Source of the DNA: Dendrobium chrysotoxum
Taxonomy: Eukaryota > Streptophyta > Magnoliopsida > Asparagales > Orchidaceae
Assembly (NCBI GenBank): GCA_019925795.1
Contig: CM034307.1
Span: 21,783,197 to 21,847,196 of the forward strand
Length of the DNA: 64,000 nucleotides
Reading direction: 5' to 3'
Shown: in pieces, positions 57,801-64,000 of the stretch
How positions within the stretch are numbered: position 1 is the first letter of the stretch
Layout of the letters: the number at the start of each line of letters is the position of its first letter
The notes under the pieces: model-generated
What the model was told of the DNA's origin: nothing
The model's input: only the letters and a program-made list of their open reading frames with translations
Database searches by the model: none
Translations under genes and position numbers: made by a program

Positions 57801-59770
57801 TTCCATTATTTCCTTTGAGCAAGGTTGTATTCATTACCAATCTCCATCCTCACGCAAATGAACCATTGTATTTATGCAAGTATTATGTTCGTGTTCATAA
57901 TCATTTGGGAGTAGTTGTATTTCATTATGTGTTTATTATTCTTTGCATGCCACAAGCCCCCTGTTCGTTCATTGGCATTTATTTGGATGACTAGGATTAT
58001 TAGTTAGCATTTGCATTTCATTTATGATTGCGCATTTTTAAAATTAATGTCCAGTTCCCTGCGTTTGTTCAAATCCGGTCCCCTGCTATTGATTCATGTA
58101 AGCTTGAATGACTTAAATCATATTTTAGGATTCATATCTTCAATTTGATTGTGCATTTTTAAAGTTTTAAGATCCAGTTCCCTATTATTTATTTCAAGTT
58201 ATGTTCCCTGCATCTTGTGTATTTCAGTTTGAATTTCGACAGCATCCCGACGTCTCCCACGTTTAGAAAAAATTTGGTGAGTCTTAGTCTTCCCATTGTA
58301 TCAAGAAAGACGTGCATGGTCGGTGTCTGGTGACATTACGGCCGTAATCTTTAATCCCACCATGCTAAGAAAGGGGTGCGTGGTCTTCAGGGGATACACA
58401 ATTATTTTCTCGCAGGCACTGAGGCACGTACACGGGTACTTAAGTTTTGCCCGCCATGCTATGAAAAAGCGCGCACAAGGCTTACCTGCCTTGCCACAGG
58501 CACCACAACCAGTTTCCTCCCACCGCGCTAAGAAAATCGCGCATAGGTGATTGCTTGCATTGTTGCAAGCGCTGATGGTTGGGTTTTGGGATTATACCTC
58601 TGTGATCGGGTCGATGGCGATGATTTCCGAACGACGACGACGATGTTGGTCTAGGGCGTGACGACGAAATAAACTTACAAATATATATTATTTTTTTCAA
58701 TTTTTTCCTTCTCATTTCTTTTCTTCTTTTTTTCTCTATTTTTTGAACTTTCCCTTTTTTTTCTTTTTTCTGTTGCAATAATAATAATTAACTATTAAGA
58801 TTAATAAAAAATTAATAAACTATTAATATTAATAAAACTTAAGATGGAGAGATTAACAAGAGCTCGGTTGCTGTGATAGGCGGGAATCGAACAGAGGAGA
58901 GATTGTTGTGGCTGGTGTCGAGAATGGGGAATCAAATGAGGGGTCAAGTAGCTGTGGCTTGAGGAGGGAATGCGATCAAAAGGCCTGTTCATTCGGCACA
59001 GTGATGGGCAAGCTGCAGAATCGGGAGCTCTGATCGCGGACTGAGCGGATGGTTTGACGAGCCGAGGGAGGAGGCGGCGGATAGAAGTATTTGAACAGGG
59101 CTGAAGGTCGGTGGATCAGATGAGGCAATAGGTGTAGAGGGAAATGTCGGTAGAAGGTAGTGGGATCGAGTAGCCTGAGGTGCGATTTGGGTCGATCCGA
59201 AGCAGAGGAGTCGGATAGCTCGAATAGGAGGAAAAATCGGGAGATTGGCTTCGTTCGGCCAGGGGATTCGGCTAGCTGTGATGTTGGTTGAGGTCGGCAC
59301 AGTAGGAGGGGGAAATCGGTTGCAGGCTTTGAGATGAGGGAGCGAGCGGAGCTCATTCGACGGGTTCGGCGTTGGATGGTCGATCAAGTGGCAGGTGGGG
59401 ATCGAGTTGCTTCAGGCTTCACATGTAAGGGAGGTTGGTCATGGAGGTCGCCTGCAGCTGTGAAGTTTGGTGAAATCGAGGTCTCGGCTGGGTGAATAGG
59501 TTGAGATCGACAGTAAGGAATGAGGAGGCATGGTCGGCTTTCGTAGAGGCTGCGACTCAATGGGATTTCAAGAAGGGATGCTTCGTGTGCGGGAGAGCAG
59601 AGAAATGAGGCCTCTTGTATCTTCATTATTTTAATGACGAGCATAGCTGATTTCGCGGAGATCGTGCGAAGCACGACTAGAGCAGGGTCGAGTGTGAAAA
59701 TCGTGTGGAGCACGACGTCGGATAGGTACTTGAGATTTGAGCTGATTTGTTTTTAGTGTTTAGGGCAACA
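54893..59770 (-). mobile_element. Long solo-LTR-like element Q (4.88 kb), inverted copy of P
   Basis: Left edge TGTGGGTTCTAAAAATTTACG corresponds to the reversed right edge of element P (TGTGGGCTCCAAAAATTCAG). The right edge GGGCAACA corresponds to GGTCAACA. Flanks are ATCCT (54888-54892) and ATCAT (59771-59775), a 5-bp duplication with one change. The best match to P is 54893-56290, for example GTTCTCTCTCGTTA-CAG and ATATTAGGCCTTCAGG on the reverse strand. The hairpin array, purine/pyrimidine run (58680-58780) and GC-rich zone (58860-59700) follow in the same order as in P. No coding region. Confidence 0.75.
58280..58541 (-). repeat. Four-hairpin array in element Q
   Basis: Counterparts of the P array in reversed order near 58289-58315, 58361-58385, 58452-58480 and 58524-58541. 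The last reads CGCGAT-TTTCTT-AGCGCG on the minus strand; compared with P, an A-T pair has become G-C on both sides, while another pair is lost. The others are more decayed. A perfect 14-bp palindrome ATTACGGCCGTAAT (58335-58348) stands where P has its GAAA-loop stem. Confidence 0.7.
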
Positions 59771-59775
59771 ATCAT

Positions 59776-61707
59776 GATATGGTTTTGCTTAAGGTATTGG
59801 AGAGTTCTACATGAAAGAAAAAATATTTCCAGCAAAGTTGCAAGATATCCCTTTCGCTTTTAAAAGAAAATGATAAAAATGTTTATGGATAAATATTTTT
59901 TGCTAGATAAAAATTCTTGTAAAATAAGAGCTAATTATTTTTTAATCCCATCAATTTATCGATATAAGCACATAACCCCTGTGTAATGTAAAAATATACA
60001 CTTCACCATCACCAATTTAAACCAAAATCTCACTATTTTGTTTTTCTATGATTTTAAAAAGAATTAAAAAGGTGTTCGTACGTATGCTTGAAATTCATAA
60101 TAAAATCTCATGAGCCTCAACCTCACCCTCGCCTTCGTTAAGCATGTTCGGTTTACAAACTTACAAATTAAGCAAGTTAGGCTTACAAACCTACAAATTA
60201 AGCAAGTTAGGCTTATAAGAATGGAAGCTCTACTATTAAAGAAGCCTAAGGTTATGTTGTGTCTTACTACTCTGCTTTGATATTAGAGAGGAATAAAGTT
60301 ATCGGGTCTTATTGCTTTACTATGATAGAGGCTCATAAGTTGTGGCTTATTGATTTGATATTATAGAGTCTTAATTAGATTGTGTTAGCGCATTTGAATA
60401 TGGTTGGCAAACTTTGCAATGACCCTACAATGTCGATTGAACATACAACTTTGATATAGGGATGCTCGAGGGAGTCTAGATTATTATTAAAGCTACCTCA
60501 AGGGCTTTTTGTAGATGTATTCATCAAATGTTTTGATGGAGCTTGACTTAGGGTAACTTGGTCTGAGACATGTGCTAATTTGTGCATGCACTTAGCCATT
60601 AGGGTGTATGGTAGCTCCTTTAGGTATTAAATGAGTGGTCTTTTTTTTTCTAGGTGAGGGCCTCTCTTCGCTGGTTACCCTACCAAGATTCCATTCATGT
60701 TTATTTGATTATAAATGCATTTAAACGTTGGGTCGTGGTAGCCAGATTTTTGAAAATATCTCATCAAGAAAATTTGGTTGCACCTTAGTCTCCGTATGTG
60801 ATTATGGAGCTTAGGATTGAACATTTTAAAATATTTGAGGCTTTGTAGAGCATTTATAATTTTTTTTTTAAAATAAAATTTGCTAAAAATATTTTTCTTT
60901 TTGCTAATTTAACCAATTTGTAGGGTACACCAATGCAAAATAGAGGTCTACACCCTTCACGGCCCCATTAAGTTCCCTTGAAGTTTCAAAACCTTTTGAT
61001 GTTTTAAAATTTTTTTTAATATATTATTATAATGGAGGCATTCCTGTAATTTAACTGTCACTTTGGTTCCACCATTATTTAGAGAACCCTCAATTATTGT
61101 TTTGGAGATTTTTGATATTTGGATAATTTTTTCATTATATTTAAACCCCAAAAGGTATTTTAGTTATTTTTTGAAGCTATGGGTTTGCCACATTATTGGA
61201 GAAATTTTGTCATCCACAACGGATTGCATCATGGCATAGCAAATAATATATTTTCCTGAAGGTCAAAAATATCTTTTTTCTATGGACTCAATGACAAAAT
61301 TTACAATTTGAATTTTAAATAGAAAATTTTCCCCATTCAATATTTGGTTGAATGGGTTTATTTATTCAACGGGTTTTGTTTTATTGAGGATTAGAGGTAT
61401 TTAAACTTTATCGAAGGGTTGTTTCTCATTAAGTTTTTTGTGACTTAAAGATGTTATTTGGTTTTTAGGTATTTCATATTTAGGAGGGATATGAAGAACC
61501 CATAAAACAACTATTGCTTGCTTTGAGGCAAGCATGCTACTTATGAAGTCCTAAGACACAATAATACAAACATTCCCCCTTTTGAGGTGGAATAGTTGAT
61601 CATTGTATCAAAGAAAGCTTAGTGAGTTTTAGAGTTTTTTAGAGTTTTCTTAGTGTTTGGATAAGAGAGAAGTGTCTGCCTAATATGATAAGGTTGACAT
61701 AAATAAG
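59776..61707. other. Intron 7 spacer
   Basis: AT-rich, no gene seen. Contains a 30-bp tandem repeat at 60140-60224. Short pieces at 60330-60640 suggest an old retroelement in broken frames but no family can be named. Confidence 0.4.
60140..60224 (+). repeat. 30-bp tandem repeat
   Basis: Nearly three units of AAGCAAGTTAGGCTTACAAA plus CCTACAAATT, the middle two almost identical. Period 30. Confidence 0.9.
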
Positions 61708-62096
61708 AGTTTTTTTTTGAAAATTGTAATTTTGCATTAATAAAGATAACCTAATATAAACTACTAAATGATAAAATATCTATCAGATTCCTCCTTTAAG
61801 AAAGAAAGAAAAGGAGGAGAATATTTTTACAACTAACATCATCTCAATAAAAATCTCTAACAATAGCAAAGTTAGCACATAAAATAGTTAACTTATTACA
61901 ATTTCTATTGGAAAATTGAAATAAAACTTGATTGAAAACTTTTAAGAAAGATAGCTCCTTCATCCACTAATCTTCATTAACCCAATTAACTTTTCTCGTA
62001 GAATCTTGATGTAACTTGATAATGTTAAAGTTATCACCTTCTATTATAATCCCTTTGTATTCAAACATCCACCCTTGCATTATCTTCCTAAACGAT
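61708..62096 (-). mobile_element. L1-type LINE 3' fragment with poly(A)
   Basis: On the minus strand the sequence could encode FEYKGIIIEGDNFNIIKLHQ, WVNED, LSFLKVFNQVLFQFSNRNCN and KLTILCANFAI, which resembles the end of the plant L1 RNase H domain (EGDN...W..ED...NRxxNxxADxLAN). It then has ATTAATGCAAAATTACAATTTTC and an A9 run at 61711-61719. The upstream part is cut off by RTE copy 6 at 62097. Confidence 0.6.
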
Positions 62097-64000
62097 CAAC
62101 AACAACAATATCAAGCCTTTGTCCCACTACGTGGGGTCGGCTACATGAATCATTTTTCTCCATTGTGTTCTGTTAAAAGTCAAATTCTCATTTAAATCTA
62201 ATAAAAAAAGATCATTTTTAATATTTTCTAGCCAAGTCTTTTTAGGTCTACCTCTACCCTTCTTAACATAAGTCAAATCTAATACCTCTACTTTCCTAAC
62301 TGGGTCATCGGAGGGCCGCCTTTTATGTGACCAAACCATCTTAGGCGACTTTCTCTAATCTTATCTTTCACTTGAGCTACTCCAACCTTTTCACGTATAT
62401 GCTCATTTCGTATCCTATCTCTAAGGGTAAAGCCACTTATCCACCTGAGCATCCTCATCTCTGCAACACTTAACTTAGTATTATGCTTCTCTTTTAATGG
62501 CCAACATTCTGCACAATAAAGCATTGCAGGTCTCACCACCATCTTATAGAATTTTCCCCTAAGTTTGAGGGGAACTTTTCCATTACACAACAAGCCCGAT
62601 GCATTCCTCCACGTCAACCATCCAATTTGAATTATATTGATAATATCTCCATCTATTTCACCATCACTCTGAATAATAGATCTAAGATATCTAAAATATG
62701 TACTCTTATTAATGACTTGATCGCCCATAATTACATTCCCTCCACTAGGTCTATTATTACTAAAATTACACTCCATATATTCAGTTTTAGATTTACTCAA
62801 GTGAAAACCTTTAGACTCTTAGGTTGACCTCCATAATTCAAGTTTACCTTCAACTCCCTCTTTAGTCTTATCAACAAGAAGAATATCATTAGCAAAAAGC
62901 ATACGCCAATGTACATCCTCTTGCAAATATTTAGTGAGAACATCCATGACTAAAGCAAAAAGATATGGGCTTAAGGCTGATGCTTGATGTAATCCAACCG
63001 AAATAGGAAAATACTTGGTCAAACCATCTTGTGTTTGAACACAAGTAATAGCTCCTGCATACATATCTTTAATGATTTGAATATAAGCGTTATTAACTCC
63101 TTTATTTCAAGAACTCTCCATAACACTTCTCTTGAAACTTTATCATATGCTTTCTCTAGATCAATAAGTATCATATGTAGATCCTCCTTATTCTCTCTAT
63201 ATTTCTCCATCAAACCTCTCAATAAATGTATGGCTTCCATAGTAGACCTACCCGGCATGAATCCAAAGTGATTTTGAGAAACATTAGTATCACGCTGCAA
63301 TCTACGCTCCATAACTCGCTCCCATAGTTTTAAAATATGGCACATTAACTTAATTCCTCTATAATTAGCACAATCTTGTGCATCACCTTTATTCTTAAAA
63401 ATAAGAATTAACACACTCATTCTCTACTCTTCAGGCATCTTTTTAGTCTTCAAAACAATATTATAAAGTTTAGTAAACCAAGAAATTCCTTCATCTCCAA
63501 AGCATTTTCACACCTCTATTGGAATATCATCAATTGGAATATCATCAGGTCCAACAGCTTTTCCACCATTCATTTTCTTTAAAGCCACTCTAACTTTGGT
63601 TTTACTAATACGCCGATAAAAACATAAATCTTTATTTTCATTTATGGTGCTAAGGTCACTAAAGTTAATCGTATTTTCATATTCTTCATTAAAAAGTTTA
63701 GCAAAATATCTCATCCATCTTTGTTGAATATCATCTTCAAAGAAAATTACTTTTTGATCTTCATCCTTAATACATTTCACTTGAACTAAATTCTTATTAC
63801 TCCTATTTCTTTGCTTGGCTAACTTATACATATATCTTTCTCTTCCTAGTATCTAATCTTTTATATAAATCATTAAAAGTTAAGATCTTTGCATCGCATA
63901 TTACTTTCTTAGATTCCTTACGTGTCTCTTTATATCTTTTCCAATTATTAGAATTTTTATATTTAAACTAAGTTTTATAACAAATCTTTTTATTTTTTAT
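62097..64000 (-). mobile_element. RTE-type LINE, copy 6 (3' part, runs off right edge)
   Basis: A minus-strand RTE with its (CAA)n tail at 62097-62110 and ACGTGGGGTCGGC next to it. Going right come the C-terminal domain (62127-62800), the reverse transcriptase catalytic region (62819-63064), the KLWERVMERRLQRDTNVSQNHF block (63019-63420) and the reverse transcriptase N-terminus with NGGKAVGPDDIPI (63508-63831). The endonuclease would lie beyond the window. This is the most complete RTE copy here. The catalytic box reads FANDILLVD instead of FADD, and a 15-bp tandem duplication gives DDIPIDDIPIEV near 63505-63550, so it is inactive. Confidence 0.95.
62288..63831 (-). pseudogene. RTE copy 6 reverse transcriptase
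   Basis: Four overlapping open pieces are linked by frameshifts. Motifs in order: NRSNKNLVQVKCIKDEDQKV, RWMRYFAKLFNEEYE, KAVGPDDIPI, YRGIKLMCHILKLWERVMER, QNHFGFMPGRSTMEAIHLLR, MILIDLEKAYDKVSREVLW (catalytic Asp in DLEKAYD), CVQTQDGLTKYFPISVGLHQ, SALSPYLFALVMDVL, FANDILLVD (Asp to Asn), SKSKTEYMECNFSNNR, YLRSIIQSDGEIDGD, MLYCAECWPLKEKHN. These are the plant RTE-clade reverse transcriptase and its C-terminal extension. Confidence 0.93.

Noticed and set aside
58976..59713. Proline/serine-rich frames on the minus strand (98-132 codons)
   Set aside because: They overlap each other in different frames within the GC-rich part of element Q, with no recognised domain and no matching protein in element P.

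Overview
This window looks like nuclear DNA from a flowering plant with a transposon-rich genome. The evidence is AT-rich sequence, plant-type LTR elements of the Copia kind with an initiator-Met tRNA primer site, plant L1 and RTE-type LINEs, a BED/DUF659 hAT transposon, a tRNA-derived SINE, and one spliced host gene of the plant DUF1664 family. Nothing bacterial, viral or organellar was recognised.

Layout. Positions 1-12876 hold a head-to-tail array of decayed Copia elements on the minus strand. Two internal regions share a middle LTR (4446-6071), and a stub of a third unit follows the right LTR (11055-12595). Positions 12877-15382 are AT-rich with no gene. Positions 15396-20710 are a 5'-truncated L1-type LINE with a poly(A) tail and a perfect 13-bp target-site duplication. 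It lies about 2 kb upstream of the only host gene.

The host gene is a DUF1664 protein gene on the plus strand. Its start codon is at 22706, seven coding exons are visible (178 codons, all in phase), and its 3' part lies beyond the window. Its introns carry almost everything else. Intron 2 (5.0 kb) holds a duplicated exon 2, a SINE and an RTE element. Intron 5 (24.0 kb, with an apparent GC-AG splice pair) holds RTE copies, a very long solo-LTR-like element (33620-39060), and a Gypsy-like solo LTR (45057-51436) that is itself invaded by a hAT transposon (45203-49337) and an RTE fragment. Intron 7 (at least 10 kb) holds a second, inverted copy of the long LTR-like element (54893-59770), a LINE fragment and another RTE.

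Most interesting items: (1) a second copy of exon 2 with the same length and phase, still open and still flanked by AG and GT, a candidate mutually exclusive exon or a young pseudo-exon; (2) an inverted pair of roughly 5-kb TG...CA elements with 5-bp target duplications, no coding capacity and a conserved row of four hairpins; (3) the LTR-sharing tandem Copia array, whose LTRs are filled with short palindromic units; (4) RTE 3'-end fragments of about 375 bp that share one 5' truncation point, like a SINE-style mini-element. All boundaries were read by eye; no alignment or database search was run.
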